Positions 11,201 to 21,043 are shown, numbered from the stretch's first letter. The stretch: 64,000 bases of DNA from Pegoplata infirma (GCA_963921195.1 OY992536.1:109456778-109520777), one strand, 5' to 3'. The notes: generated from the sequence alone by a model not told the origin. Translations and numbers: made by a program.

Positions 11201-14039
11201 TCGATATTTCTGCAAAGCGTAGTATTTTTTGTGTAGCCAATGTTCTACCAGTATATTTTTTTTTTGTACCGTTGCACATTGGGGCAAACATATACGATTC
11301 TTGGCATTAAATAAACCGCTTATTTTTAATAAGAGTGTGTGGTACCGTTGTAAAGGGGACAAGCTGTAGATCATATTTGCATTATAAAATTTCATGGTTA
11401 CCTTGCAAAATTCTGAAATTTTTGCAATATTATGTTCACTTAATGTATTTTTTTGTTTTTAAAATCTTTAGGTTAGGTTAGGTTAGGTTGTAAGTGGCTG
11501 CTGACGTTTTACGTCAACACACGTAGACTCTGAGGCCCATTGTGATACCACGGGATCGTAATAGGTTTCCCTACTAGTCCCTGTCGTTAAACCAGTTTGA
11601 GCTTCTTATGAAACTCCTTAGATGTTGTATTTTGACATCCGACAAATCAGAAAGATCGTACAGCTCCCTAGATCCCAGTGAAGCAAGTCGCTGACCAGAA
11701 AGTAAAATCTTTAATTACGTTCAAAAAAAAAAACAAACTCAGTTGGAATAATAAAATACATATACTTTCTGGTTTCTGTAAGAGTTTGCAAAAAAAATGC
11801 AAAAAAAATATTAAAAAATACAATTCAGAAATAATAAAAACTATTTTTTTCAACAAATGTGAATAAGAAATATTTAATAATATCATATTTTTTTTAGTTT
11901 TCCAATACTCAATCTATAACTTTTCGCAGACTTTTTTCAAAAGCGAAAAGGATGTTAACGAAAAAGCAAAAAGGGATTGTAATATTTCTCCTCCAAGAAA
12001 AAAAAAATAAATTCAAAATGGATACGATTAAAATACGTGAGTTGAAAATTTAGTGTAAAACCACTCATATGTAAATTACTCTAACTTATTATTTTGTTAG
12101 GATTATCAAAACAGTAACTTCGAAATTGATATGAATAAAATTTGTTGATTGGAAATTGAGTGTAAAACCCCGCATATAAAATCTCCAAATAGTATTTATT
12201 TTTTAAGAATATCGAAATAGTAACTTCAGAATTGATAATCGAAAGAGTAAGGTCGGAATAAATACGAATAAAATTTGTGAGTTGGAAATTTAGTGTGGAA
12301 CCCCTTATATAAAATCGCTTAATCCTCCTTTGTTGCTTATTTTCTTATATATCGAAATTTGTAAGATTTCTAATTAAATTCTTTAAAACACTTAATATTT
12401 TATTTTTTTTTTTTCGATTTTAGAGGGTTTTTAAAACCGCGATAACATGGCCTAGAGGCAAATTAAGGCAACCGTTTTACTTGGAATCTTGTTGTATACA
12501 TGTCGCTCTATATTCCACATATGAGTAGTATCAATTCAGTGCGATTCGCAGTATACTTTTATTCCTTTGAAATTATGAATTTTATTAATTTTTATTTTCT
12601 TAATAGCCTATTTGAAAATCCCCTAAAAGTAAAACTTTTTTGCATGTGTTTATAGCTTTAGTGGTCCAAAAATGTTCTTAACATAATTCTTAATCATGAG
12701 GCATTCAAAAAATTTCGGAGTGTGGACGTTTTATGTATCTTTAAGTGCACCAAACATTGCCTTCAAATTAAAATTATTTTAATTTATTAATTTAACATAT
12801 TTTTGCTTGACTTTGAACCCTTCCTATAGGAAGGCCCTAAGCTAAAAATAAAAATTAAGTATGAGGTTATAGCAGAATTTTGTTGTCTTTCCATTGGTGC
12901 TACCCGTTTTTCAAAATTCGCGGTTTCAGTTTTTGACTTTTTGCCAAGAGCCCCCATATAGCTGCCCCAATGTGCGTTGGCAATTTCTGGCTGGGATATT
13001 GTATAGACTGAACTTACCATGAATTAAATGTATTTTTGCAAAATAATCCTGAATAATAAGCGTATTTTAGATTTTTTTATAATTTGTTTAAAATATTTAT
13101 TTTTTCTTCAACAAATAAAAATGTTGTTTATTAATGACAATTTTTTCAAACTGTTTTGAAGTAATACTACAACTTGTTGAAATGGAATTTGGCTTGAAAT
13201 AATTGCTTGAATTCAAGTTAAATTCAAGTGATATTTCAAACACTTGAATTTTTAGTATTGTTTTGCTTATTGGGTATGATCCATTTAACAATTTTCAATT
13301 TAATTTTTGAAATATTTTATTCTAAGAATTAAGAATTTTATTTTAAAATCTTTCTTGAATTTAAATTTAAATTTTCTTCTTTTGCAGGTCGTTGTCATTA
13401 TAGTTATTTGGATAATATCCATACTAGTGATATATATGCTCTTCCTGATGTGTTTGGATCCTTTGTTAAACAAACGTGTCAAGGCGAATTATCAGGAGCA
13501 CACCAATGAAGATGTACATAATAACCGTTATGCTAGCGTTAAATATAGTATTTTAGTAGATGTTAATAAAGATTCTGACTGATTTTTTTTTTTTGTTTTA
13601 TATTAATTTTGTTACAAAATTGTTTTTGTTAATTTTTTACATATTTTTTTTTTTAATATTTTCCTAATTTAATATTTATTATCGTTTGCTTATTTATAAT
13701 TTCATTTTATTTGAGTAACTAGTGTCATAAATACATTTTCCTGATCTTTCTTTTTCTAACTCTTAACTTTTTGTTAAATTTTTCATTTTACTTTTTGTTA
13801 ACAATTCTATGTTTGTTTTGTAACGCTTAACTAAATGTAAAAAATTTATATTTTTCAATTTTCTCTTTCTTCTTTAGGATGATACCAATGCTTCTCCTTC
13901 TATAGCTCCTACAGGAAATCAAGAACTTAATTCAAGGGCTAATGTTCTTAATCGGGTGGGTCATCAGCAGGATAAATGGAAGCGTCAAGTGCGTGAACAA
14001 CGTCGTCATATCTACGATAGACGTACTATGCTTAATTGA
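2235..14039 (+). CDS. TMEM9: TMEM9-family transmembrane protein
   Basis: Exons 2235-2303, 2362-2504, 2676-2784, 13388-13513 and 13878-14039; 202 residues. Residues 1-24 are a hydrophobic signal peptide (MEYKRLFLFTILLAVCFLIG). A lumenal region carries several N-x-T sites, a CVC motif (71-73) and CPECKCKHEARNTTLIK, the cysteine signature just before the membrane span in TMEM9/TMEM9B. One membrane segment (about 108-130, rich in V/I/W/L) is followed by a DPLLNKR motif and a basic conserved tail ending DRRTMLN, equivalent to DRHKMLS in vertebrates. Known TMEM9 proteins act in late endosomes and lysosomes with the V-ATPase and CLC exchangers. Four of the junctions use consensus sites and phases close. 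The exon-4 donor (GAT then gtacat) is weak, and reading through gives a shorter alternative ending at 13582. The third intron is 10.6 kb of nested repeats. Confidence 0.93.
3105..3400 (+). pseudogene. Jockey-type LINE RNase H / C-terminal remnant
   Basis: Near 3114 the plus strand reads TQGNERADDL, then a stop, then KLGAD, the RNase H signature of non-LTR retrotransposons (usually GNExADxLAKxGA). Downstream, 3299-3394 reads LTRREFRALTGIITGHCLIG, the usual C-terminal block of jockey-clade polyproteins. Frames differ between the blocks and stops are present, so this is a dead fragment inside the large TMEM9 intron. Confidence 0.75.
3388..3510. repeat. CCGGTATTCC-rich repeat fragment
   Basis: A short GC-richer patch of CCGGTATTCC/GGAATACCGG motifs bounded by CTAGTACCGG on the left and GGGGGCACTAGTAC on the right. 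The imperfect CTAGT ends resemble degenerate hAT-type termini. No coding content. Confidence 0.4.
3586..3794. mobile_element. Palindromic MITE, copy 1 (TGCTCGATTC ends)
   Basis: Arms of about 95 bp face each other: GTGCTCGATTCTGGAATACG on the left and its inverse near 3794. A second copy with the same ends and core lies at 36437-36643. The size and palindromic structure fit a small non-autonomous DNA transposon; the family is unknown. Confidence 0.75.
4465..4640 (+). repeat. 5' fragment of the TATACCCTCC dispersed repeat
   Basis: Begins ACAAGTAAGAGTGTTAAA and continues through a degenerate CCAAATCTTTT stretch and a GGGGC-rich block, matching the left part of the fuller copy at 58826-59523. 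Truncated. The stretch 3800-4464 before it holds AT-rich repeat-like DNA with no gene I can support. Confidence 0.65.
4801..5187. mobile_element. Fold-back MITE with about 170-bp arms
   Basis: The left arm starts GGCTTGTTTTTTGCAGACCGG-like sequence; the right arm ends CCGGTCTGCAAAAAACAGGG. The arms stay complementary through TAATCCTAATCTTA and CATTTTGGACAA blocks. A solitary right arm of the same family is at 22061-22230 in the Prosalpha2 intron. No coding content. Confidence 0.75.
5325..5449. repeat. Dispersed palindromic repeat (CTACTACAGCTGG family)
   Basis: Contains TTCGATTACCTTACTACAAT and its inverse-like partner around a GTAAACAAAAC core. Related copies are at about 48600-48720 and about 59980-60065. 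Class unknown. Confidence 0.5.
5450..5625. mobile_element. Palindromic MITE, copy 1 (GGGTCGAACC ends)
   Basis: Termini GGGTCGAACCAGAATCAAA and inverse GATTCAGGTTGGACGC flank internal ACGTCCGTTTGATTTAGGTA. Other copies are at 35171-36130 (split by another insertion) and 47004-47180. Confidence 0.8.
6140..6242 (-). CDS. Possible terminal exon of a decayed element gene
   Basis: After a minus-strand acceptor (TTTTTTTAG) the frame reads FSGEKLQILIQISDDEDDLS and continues to a stop after 34 codons. The acidic, non-repetitive composition differs from the surrounding AT-rich DNA. I could not find the partner exon, so this may be chance or a remnant of the gene of the element at 5725-13274. Confidence 0.25.
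6741..7435. mobile_element. 695-bp CAC-ended MITE, TA duplication
   Basis: Ends CACACAAAAAAATAA and (reverse strand) CACAGAAAAAAATAA, flanked by TA at 6739-6740 and 7436-7437. The interior is AT-rich with ATTAA motifs and no supported gene. Confidence 0.75.
8165..9322 (+). repeat. TATACCCTCC...GGAGGGTATA dispersed repeat, long copy
   Basis: Starts near ATTCGACTTGGTCGATTC with TACCCTCCACA and ends GTGGAGGGTATAAAAA. The 3' third contains the GACGGACGGACATCGCTAGA block and TTTATGGGGTCCTAGACC shared with copies at 36130-36365, 46062-46672, 47280-47390, 58826-59523 and 60110-60337. I cannot assign the class. Confidence 0.75.
11040..11270. repeat. Three tandem copies of an about 85-bp unit
   Basis: Each unit contains CAAAGCGTAGTATTTTTT followed by GTAGCCAATGTTTTGCCAG and a T-run before GTAC. 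The overlapping minus-strand open frames are a by-product of the tandem structure. Confidence 0.85.
11468..11695 (+). repeat. Dispersed repeat beginning with four TTAGG units
   Basis: Starts TTAGGTTAGGTTAGGTTAGG and continues into a GC-richer unique body (GTGGCTGCTGACG, CCATTGTGATACCACGG). The TTAGG stretch is only four units and joined to a body, so it is a repeat-family start and not a telomere. Confidence 0.55.
12015..12325 (+). repeat. Three tandem copies of an about 115-bp unit
   Basis: Each unit contains GAATAAAATTTGTGAGTTGG, then GAAATTTAGTGTAAAACC and CATATAAAATC blocks. Divergence between copies is modest. No coding content supported. From 12326 to 13274 I see only AT-rich DNA with GAATTCAAG motifs near the end. 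Confidence 0.75.
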
Positions 14040-14621
14040 AGCGTTTCTTCTTAAACAAAACTATTTGTTGGGCCTATTTAAAATAAATGGTGGCGGCTTA
14101 ATATAAACATCTAAAATATATACATATAATTAATTTGGTTGCAAAATCATAAGCAATTTCTAATAGAACGTAGTAATATCCTTTCTGTTTTCATTTATTT
14201 TTGCTTTAAATATTTTTTTTTTGTATAACTAGCTCTAATTAACTAATTATGTATGCAATCTAATTATTTTTCAATATTCAGTGTATTTTGATGTCATATT
14301 GGTTTTTCCTTTTTTGTTCGACTAAAAATCTGTTTTAGGATCTCATTTAAAATGTTTTATTTTTTTTTTTTGCAACTACATAATATGAACATAAATACAT
14401 TTAGGATTTAAATTTATAAAACACAAGTAGAGAACAAACCCCAATAAATTATATTTAACCAATAACACTCTGCTCTAATCGGATACTTTCTTTTGTGGCA
14501 AGCGGGTCATCCAGGGATCTTATTGTGTAATTTTATTCAAAAAGATAAATCTTTCAAATTGAATGACAAAAACATGAAATTTTTGAAAAAAAAACGTCTT
14601 AATAGAATATATTTTTTTCTA
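14040..14621 (+). other. TMEM9 3' region
   Basis: The sequence after the TMEM9 stop has AATAAA motifs near 14080 and 14446, either of which could serve polyadenylation. No other gene is visible before the repeat that starts at 14622. Confidence 0.5.
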
Positions 14622-14740
14622 CACCTTATCCAAATGTATTTTAAAATTATCCAAATACATTTTAAAATTATCCAAATATATTTTAAAATTGTTCAAATGA
14701 ATTTTAATATGTAATATTTGTAATACATTGTCCAAATGTA

Positions 14741-15511
14741 CACACAAAAAAAGAGAAAAAAATTTTAATTAATAATATTAAAAAGTTGGATTTTTTGTAA
14801 TCATTTTTTTAACTGATATGATTACATTTTTTAATTAATTTCGAAAATTTCTGTGAATTGAGAATAAATGCACTTTTGCGATATTAAACTTTTACAAATT
14901 TTAGTAATTTATACTATCACTTTCGTGATAGGTGCAAAATCAATTAAAATAGTAATTAATAGTGTCCGACCGAATATTCGGCCTCGGCTTCGGCCAAAAC
15001 GCACTATTCGGCCACTATTCGGCTTCGGCCACAATTTTGGCCGAATAGGCCGAATACCGAATAATTGTATAATATTTGTGCTCACGTGTTGAAAAACATA
15101 CTAAACTAACGTTGAATCACATTAGTAAGCCACAAAAACATTTTAATAAGTGTTTTTGCAACTAAAAACATTGTTTACATTCAAAAAAAAAAAATTTCGA
15201 TCGAAAAAAATTTACACTCTAAAATATATTTTTTTACAAAAATGTCCAAAAAAATTTTTTGCTTAAAATAAAATCATTCTATACAGCATTCTCATGTATT
15301 TGAGTATTCCGCCGAGTCGACTTTTATTTTTTTCTTGTTTTTACTACATAAATATTTTTTTTTTTTAATATTCGGCTTCGGTTTGGCCGAATAGTGAAAA
15401 TTTGGCCGAATATTCGGCTTCGGCTTCGGCCAAAAAAGGTGTATTCGGTCGGACACTAGTAATTAATATAGTAATTTTAGTGATTGAAATCCATTTTCAT
15501 TTTTTTGTGTG
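14741..15511. mobile_element. 771-bp CAC-ended MITE nested in the minisatellite fold-back
   Basis: Ends CACACAAAAAAAGAG and (reverse strand) CACACAAAAAAATGA, flanked by TA at 14739-14740 and 15512-15513. The minisatellite phase resumes on the far side. It contains the hAT-like insertion 14960-15458. Confidence 0.8.
14960..15458. mobile_element. hAT-like element, 8-bp duplication GTAATTAA
   Basis: Terminal repeats TAGTGTCCGACCGAATATTC and its inverse are flanked by GTAATTAA at 14952-14959 and 15459-15466. The interior is rich in TTCGGC/GCCGAA motifs. An 8-bp duplication with TA-G ends fits the hAT superfamily. Partial relatives of the right end lie near 23725-23791 and 47395-47435. Confidence 0.85.
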
Positions 15512-15899
15512 TATTTTAAATTTGTCCAAATGAATTTTAAAATTGTCCAAATATATTTTAAAATTGTCCAAATGAAATTTAAAATGAATTTTAAAAGTGT
15601 CCAAATATATTTTAAAATTGTCCAAATGAATTTTAAAATTGTCCAAATGTATTTTAAAACTGTCCAAATGAATTTTTTAATTGTCCAAATTGTCAAAATG
15701 AATTTTAAAATTTTGCAAATGTAGTTTAATTGTTTTTTAAAAACTTTTAAAATACATGTGGACAATTTTAAATACATTTGGAAATTTTTAAAATACATTT
15801 GAATAATTTTAACAATTTTGAAAATGTATTTTAAAATTGTCCATGTATTTTAAAATTGTCCAATTGGATTTTAAAACTTTCCAAATGTATTTTAAAATA

Positions 15900-16222
15900 T
15901 GGGGGTTTTCGTGTCAACTGACACAACTTTTGAAACCGATGTCTTCCGATCGGGATGAAATTTGCACCAAGGTAAGTGCTATTGGATAGTAGTTCAGACA
16001 CAAATTTTCAGCGAGATCGGTCAAGGAATCCCTGAGTTGGAGGGGGTCGAAATTTGACATTTTGGCCAAAGAGGTGTTTATTCTCATCCATGTAACTTCT
16101 TACCTATTGTTTTTAGCAAAATGTGTCCCAAAGAGTTTAGATAGCTATTTCTTCAGTCTTTCAAAAAAAAATTATCAAGACATCGGTTTCAAAAGTTGTG
16201 TCAGTTGACACGAAAACCCCCA
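15900..16222. mobile_element. 323-bp MITE with about 46-bp inverted repeats, TA duplication
   Basis: The left end is TGGGGGTTTTCGTGTCAACT and the right end is its exact inverse, with complementarity continuing through CTTTTGAAACCGATGTC. Flanked by TA. It sits close to the centre of the minisatellite hairpin, where the unit orientation flips. Confidence 0.85.
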
Positions 16223-16650
16223 TATACATAAAATTCTACATAGAATATTTTAAAACACGTTTAGAAAATTTTAAAACACAATTGAAAATTTTTTAAATAC
16301 ATTTGGACAATTTTAAAATACATTTGGATAATTTTTAAATACATTGGGAATATTTTAATATTCAATTGGACAATTTTAAAATACATTTGGAAATTTTTAA
16401 AATAATTTTGAAAAATTTTAACTTCATTTTGAAAATTTTAAAAAACCTTTGGACAATTTTAAAATACATATGGAAATTTTTAAATTGTATTTGGACAATT
16501 TTAAATTATATTTGGACAATTTTAAAATAAATTTGTACAATTTCTAAACATATTTGAACAATTTTAAACCACATTTGGCCAATTTTAAACCACATTTGGA
16601 CAAGTTTAAAATGTATTTTGACAATTTTAAAATTCATGTGGACAGTTTTA

Positions 16651-16770
16651 GGCTCTTATTCATAATACTTATAACAGACTTATTGTAGGTTTATTTGACA
16701 ATTGTTCCTGCAATATCTGTCAAATAAACCTACTTTAAATATATTTTAGGTTTTATGAATAACCACATTA
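16651..16770. mobile_element. Small palindromic MITE
   Basis: Begins GGCTCTTATTCATAA and ends TTATGAATAACCAC, with internal inverse blocks GTAGGTTTATTTGACA and TGTCAAATAAACCTAC. It interrupts the 21-bp array. Confidence 0.6.
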
Positions 16771-16799
16771 AAATATATTTTGGACAATTTTAAATTGTA

Positions 16800-16917
16800 T
16801 TTAGGGCTGGTAACTCATTACAATATAATCAATCATTAAGGCTAATCAGTATTTGCAAACGTCAAATTTATATGAAGATAATCATTGATTAGCTTCTGAT
16901 AAGTTACCAGCCCTTAG
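16800..16917. mobile_element. 117-bp hAT-like MITE (AGGGCTGGTAACT ends)
   Basis: AGGGCTGGTAACTCAT on the left and ATAAGTTACCAGCCCT on the right form inverted ends; the interior contains inverse TAATCA motifs. The target duplication cannot be read in the surrounding degenerate array. Confidence 0.6.
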
Positions 16918-17584
16918 GCTATTTTTAATAAGATTTGGACAATTAAAATACATTTGGAAAATTTTAAAATACATTTGGAAATTTTAAAAAACATTTGGGC
17001 AATTTTATGGAAAATTTTAAATTGTATTTGGACAATTTTAAATTATGTATGGACAATTTTAAAGTACATTTGGACAATTTTAAAATGTATTTGGATAACC
17101 ATCCTCAAATAAAATAATAGAATAAACATCCTCAAAGTATTTGGATAATTTTAAAATACAACTGGAAATGGTGTAAATTTGGTTAAAATGTAAGCAAAAT
17201 TATCGATAAATTGCTTTTAAGGAGATGATCCGATTAAAAAATATTGTATGGAGAATTAATAGATAAAGCTTTTTTATTACCTGTAATTCAAAAAAATATA
17301 AAATCCATCTATTTGGTTCGAAGATATTTTTAATGAAGTGAAACCACTTTATTTTTAAAAAGAGAAATATCGGTTTAGCTGTTCAAATGAACTAAAATGT
17401 AAGAAACTCTCGAAAATTTTGATACATTCTACATAACCTAAAAAAACAAAATGCTTAAATTCAGCTGCGTATTTTTTTTTTCATTAAAATTTTTTTCGCG
17501 GCAATTTTTTTCACAAAAAATTTCAATACTTTTAACTTTTTTAAGTTTTAGATTTTTTTCTCTTTCTTTTTGTATTTTATGGTA

Positions 17585-17765
17585 TCCATGCAGGAAAAGT
17601 AACCGATTCTTGATAGGTCCCGTGACATGTCATATCGGACCAAATGGCACAAACTTGACACCTTTCATATAAAAACTCCTGTCTCTTTAGTGAGGAAATG
17701 TCTTAAACATTAATACATTACTTGTAACACGTCACTGGGACTATCCCTTATGAACCGGCACGGGT
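17585..17765 (+). repeat. Dispersed repeat shared with 31220-31410
   Basis: Shared blocks include CTTGATAG, AAACTTGACACCTTT, GTGAGGAAATGTCTTAAAC and GTCACTGGGACTATCCCTT. Two diverged copies only; no coding content and class unknown. Confidence 0.55.
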
Positions 17766-17939
17766 AGTGCCGGACCAATAGTGAAAAAATTCATTTTACT
17801 CAAAAACGCAAAAAAGTATTTTGTCCAGGAATTCGAAAATTTAAAAAAAAAAAAAATGGAACTAAGGTTGATGTTACAAAAAAGTAATTCACATAAAAAG
17901 GTTTGAAAATTGAAACTTCCGAATCTTTTTGGTGATCTA

Positions 17940-18217
17940 TGCCGCTGTTCCAAAAAAATACATAAAAAATGTGAAAAAGAAAATTTTCCAATTTTTTTGG
18001 TGTTCTAGATTTTACATCCGAATTTCTTTTTCGTTTTGTTTCACATAAATAACATTTGGTGAAAGTAAAACGAATGCACTTATTTCCTTACAATTTTTAA
18101 AATTTTAATAATTTGATATCAACTTCGAATGAAAACGTGATCAACAAAACACTAAACTTGATTTCATGTGATTCGGAAATTTTCATGTGAATTGAAAAGT
18201 TGAAAGACAGAAGAGGC
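17940..18217. mobile_element. GGCC-MITE copy 1
   Basis: One of five copies of an about 285-bp element with GGCCGCTGTTCC at one end and CAGAACAGAGGCC at the other. Conserved internal blocks are GTGATCAACAAAACACTAAA and CGAATGCAC. This copy has slightly eroded ends, and a partial copy precedes it (17860-17935). Confidence 0.75.
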
Positions 18218-18587
18218 CCTAGATTTCACTTCCGAAGTTTTTTTCTCGTTTTGTTTTACATTCGTTATAATTTTCATGTATGTATTTTACGAAACTCTGC
18301 ATTAAATTTACAAAACTTTTTTCGTATCATACATAAAATATTTTCATAAAATAAAAATATTTTTTGTACTGTATGAAACATTTCGTTTATTTTACGAATA
18401 TCTTTCGTTGTGTGAAATCACAAATGTTTTCGTACTTTTTACGAAAGGTTTTGTGTATTTTACGCATGTATTTTACGAATGAATACAAAAAGGAACAAAA
18501 AGTTGAGTAGTATGTCTTGAATTGTATTTTTAAACCATATATACCCTCTGGGCTCGGGCTTTGTGTAACATTGAAAAAATAAATTAA

Positions 18588-18876
18588 GGCCACTGTTCCA
18601 AAAAAAGTAATTCACATAAAAAATGTGAAAATGAAAATTTCCGATTTTTTTTGGTGTTCTAGATTTTACATCCGAATTTCTTTTTTGTTTTGTTTTACAT
18701 ATATTAAATTTGGTAAAAGTAACACGAATGCATTTTTTTCCTTATCGTTTTTTAAATTTTAATTATTCGATTTCAACTTCGAATGAAAACGTGATCAACA
18801 AAACACTAAACTTGATATCATGTGATTCGGAAATTTTCATGTGAATTGAAAAGTTGTGAAAGACAGAACAGAGGCC
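18588..18876. mobile_element. GGCC-MITE copy 2
   Basis: Ends GGCCACTGTTCC and CAGAACAGAGGCC. The interior is almost the same as copies at 17940, 22279 and 22614. The AT-rich stretch 18218-18587 between the copies has TTTTACGAA-type repeats and no gene. Confidence 0.8.
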
Positions 18877-18919
18877 TCAGACTTAGTCTGTTTTAGAATG
18901 GAATCGAATTGTTCTTATA

Positions 18920-19055
18920 TGGAGTTCACACTAGCGACTTTAAACAAGTTGTTTAACAAAACACCAGTAACAGAATAAAAACGTAATGGATACAGAACAA
19001 AGACTTTTTTAAACATCTCACTTTTAAACACTTCAAACCAGCAAGTGTGAACGCC
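18920..19055. mobile_element. Small MITE with GGAGTTCACACT ends
   Basis: GGAGTTCACACTAGC on the left and GCAAGTGTGAACGCC on the right are near inverse ends around 135 bp. It lies about 140 bp beyond the 3' end of Prosbeta7. Confidence 0.55.
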
Positions 19056-19138
19056 GTATTAAACAATTATTTAAAATTTAAGGCACCGAAAATCTGAAAC
19101 TACAACAAACTTCGAAAGTATAAAGTTGATTTTTAAAT

Positions 19139-19144
19139 TTTATT
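19139..19144 (-). promoter_or_regulatory. Probable polyadenylation signal of Prosbeta7
   Basis: AATAAA on the minus strand, about 55 bases beyond the Prosbeta7 stop codon. Confidence 0.5.
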
Positions 19145-19198
19145 AAAAAGGAAATAATAAATTTCATCTTTCACAAATAAATGAATTAGTACATCAAT

Positions 19199-20143
19199 TT
19201 AATAGCCCTTAACCATAGTAGCAAGTTGCCAATTTTCAGTTACATTAAATGGACCCTGAACAACACTTCCCTCCTTGGTACAAACAGCAACAGTATATTT
19301 AGGCATTGATCTGCAATCACGATAATACAAAACTTCCATACATTTGCGTAACTAAAAACAATCCAGAGAAGTTTATCAATAATTTTTTTAAAAAATCAAT
19401 GCGCAATTCAATGTTTAAAAACTTACAACTTCAGAAGCTTGCTGTTGTGTTAGTTTTTGACCTTCTACAAGTTGTTCCCGAACCAATGGTAAAGCTAAAT
19501 GTTTGCCAAAACCAGTAGCAACGACATCATCTTCATAAGCACGACCACGCAAATCAACATGACCCAAAAAGGGTACATCATTCTCTACACCACCAATGAC
19601 CATTTCCAACCACAAAGGATTGAAACGACTCCGGCGATTGTAGAAAACACGAGTTAACCAGTTATACAATGATTTGGGTTTCATATCAAGCTCATCTTCG
19701 TGGCACATATCTTCAATCATTTTTTGATCGATGCTACGTTTGAGAGATTGGAAGTCAGCAAAGTCACCGCCAGCTCCCATTATTGTCTTTTGATTTACTT
19801 TGAACACACGTTGAACATCTTGATAACGTGCCAAAGAGCCATAGGACACTAAATTATCGGCGGCTATCATAACACCACCATCAAATTTGATACCAATCAC
19901 AGATGTGCCAGTTGTAATGGGAGACCTATTTAAGATTGGTTTTATAAATCAAGTTCAGTACATTCCTTTTTAGCGTTTTACTTACGAACTGTGCTGTGTT
20001 CCAAACTGACCCGGTGTTGTATATTCTTTAAATTCATTTGTATTCATTACACCATTATAACCACCAGTAAAGTTATAGAATTGTCCCGGAGCTGGTCCAT
20101 TTCCCCAGAATTCTTTTTGGAATATTTGATTGCCGGCGTACAT
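19199..20143 (-). CDS. Prosbeta7: Proteasome subunit beta type-4 (beta7)
   Basis: Exons in transcript order 20143-19986, 19925-19427 and 19351-19199; 269 residues, the family length. The N-terminal GPAPGQFYNFTGG is the diagnostic PSMB4 propeptide block, followed by TTGTSVIGIKFDGGVMIAAD, the beta-subunit start. Also visible are SYGSLARYQ, NPLWLEMVIGG, FLGHVDLRGRAYED and a C-terminal tail ending NWQLATMVKGY. PSMB4 is a structural, non-catalytic subunit of the outer beta ring of the 20S core. All introns are short (59 and 75 bp) and phases close. The chosen start (MYAGNQ) follows an A-rich context; an in-frame upstream ATG is less likely. It lies head-to-head with Prosalpha2. Confidence 0.97.
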
Positions 20144-20496
20144 TATTTTACTCTCTTTTTTTCTAATTTTATTTATATTTTGGAAATTTATTTGCAAAAA
20201 AATTTATTAAAAATTGCAAGTTGTCCAATAATGTGTTGTATTTTATGAATGACAAACAAAAAATTTGATATACACGGTTGTTTCTTAAAGTAGTTCTTTT
20301 ATAATTTTCTACTCCGTGTTAAAAGTAGTATAAAAAATCTGAGCAGAGCAAGACCGGCACGGCGGACGTGTGCTGCCGTTTACCAGTTGAACTTATTTAA
20401 TTATGTGTTTTCCCCATACAATTTTAAACTCTTTATATGTCAAAATAAAACGCCGTTTAATTTTGACGTTTAAATTGTATGGGGAAAACCAATAAT

Positions 20497-20695
20497 CAGA
20501 TCTTCGAAGAATGAAATCGTTTTCGAATGAATTCTCAAAAAAATCCATTCAATTTTCATAGTGAATGCATCCGATTTCATAAATCAACATTGAATGCAGT
20601 CCTTGGAATTCATTCGATTGAATGGAAAAAATGAATGCATTTGATTTCTTGTTCATTCGATTTAGAAAAATCGAATGCATTCGATAAAACACTTT
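20497..20695 (-). mobile_element. Truncated, inverted copy of the hAT-like element at 32410
   Basis: Blocks such as TTGAATGCAGTCCTTGGAAT, TCAATTTTCATAGTGAATGC and repeated GAATGCATTCGAT match the right end of 32410-33804 in reverse orientation, including an end-like CAGATCTTCGAAG. Only one end is present. Confidence 0.7.
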
Positions 20696-21034
20696 ATATG
20701 TCAAAATAAAAAAGGTTAATTTTGACGTTAATACCAAATTCGCATTCATTTTTTTAAACATGTTTAACCACTTAAACATGTTAAAATTTAAACTTGTTAA
20801 GGTACAAAAACATGTTTAAGTGCTTAAACATGTTTAAAAAATGAATGCGAATTTGGTATTAAATTGCATGTGGAAAACCAATAATTAAACTAGTTAAAAT
20901 GAATGCGAACACCGTTTTAGACTCATCGTGAAAGCCCTCACAAATACAAAAAAAAATTGTCTTTTTAGGGTTAAGTATTTAAAAAACCATCTGGCAACAC
21001 CTAATAATTAAATTGACAGTTTGTTTGCAGCTTT

Positions 21035-21043
21035 GCTGTGTCA
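21035..21043 (-). promoter_or_regulatory. Candidate antioxidant/CncC-Maf response element
   Basis: On the minus strand 21043-21035 reads TGACACAGC, followed by AAAGC, fitting the TGACnnnGC consensus bound by CncC/Nrf-Maf dimers. It lies about 100 bp upstream of the Prosalpha2 start codon. Nrf1/CncC control of proteasome genes is established, but use of this site is inference: a 6-base fixed motif is expected by chance every few kb. Confidence 0.35.

Larger units (their letters stand above)
5725..13274. mobile_element. Composite element with CCCAATAAGC ends
   Basis: The left end is CCCAATAAGCCAAATTGCTG and the right end TTTTGCTTATTGGG, each flanked by TA (5723-5724 and 13275-13276). GAATTCAAGTG motifs repeat just inside both ends in opposite orientation. 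The 7.5-kb span is mostly later insertions (6612-10293 and others) plus tandem repeats; the original element was probably much shorter. It occupies most of the TMEM9 third intron. Confidence 0.55.
14622..17173. mobile_element. Fold-back element built from a 21-bp minisatellite, TA duplication
   Basis: Ends CACCTTATCCAAATGTATTT and (reverse strand) CACCATTTCCAGTTGTATTT, flanked by TA (14620-14621 and 17174-17175). The left half is dozens of 21-bp units reading CAAATGTATTTTAAAATTGTC; the right half carries the same unit inverted, so the whole forms a huge hairpin. Insertions at 14741-15511, 15900-16222, about 16651-16770 and about 16800-16917 interrupt it. A second member is at 39396-40170. Confidence 0.8.

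Noticed and set aside
11058..11395. Minus-strand frames of 77 and 166 residues with repeated LATQKI/HWLHKKYYAL text
   Set aside because: Produced by the three tandem 85-bp units; no gene-like features outside them.
11468..11488. Telomeric TTAGG array
   Set aside because: Only four units, joined directly to a dispersed-repeat body; flies are also known to lack TTAGG telomeres.
15463..15798. 111-residue and 71-residue frames on opposite strands
   Set aside because: Same minisatellite artefact as at 39436; both strands open at once, with no start context or homology.
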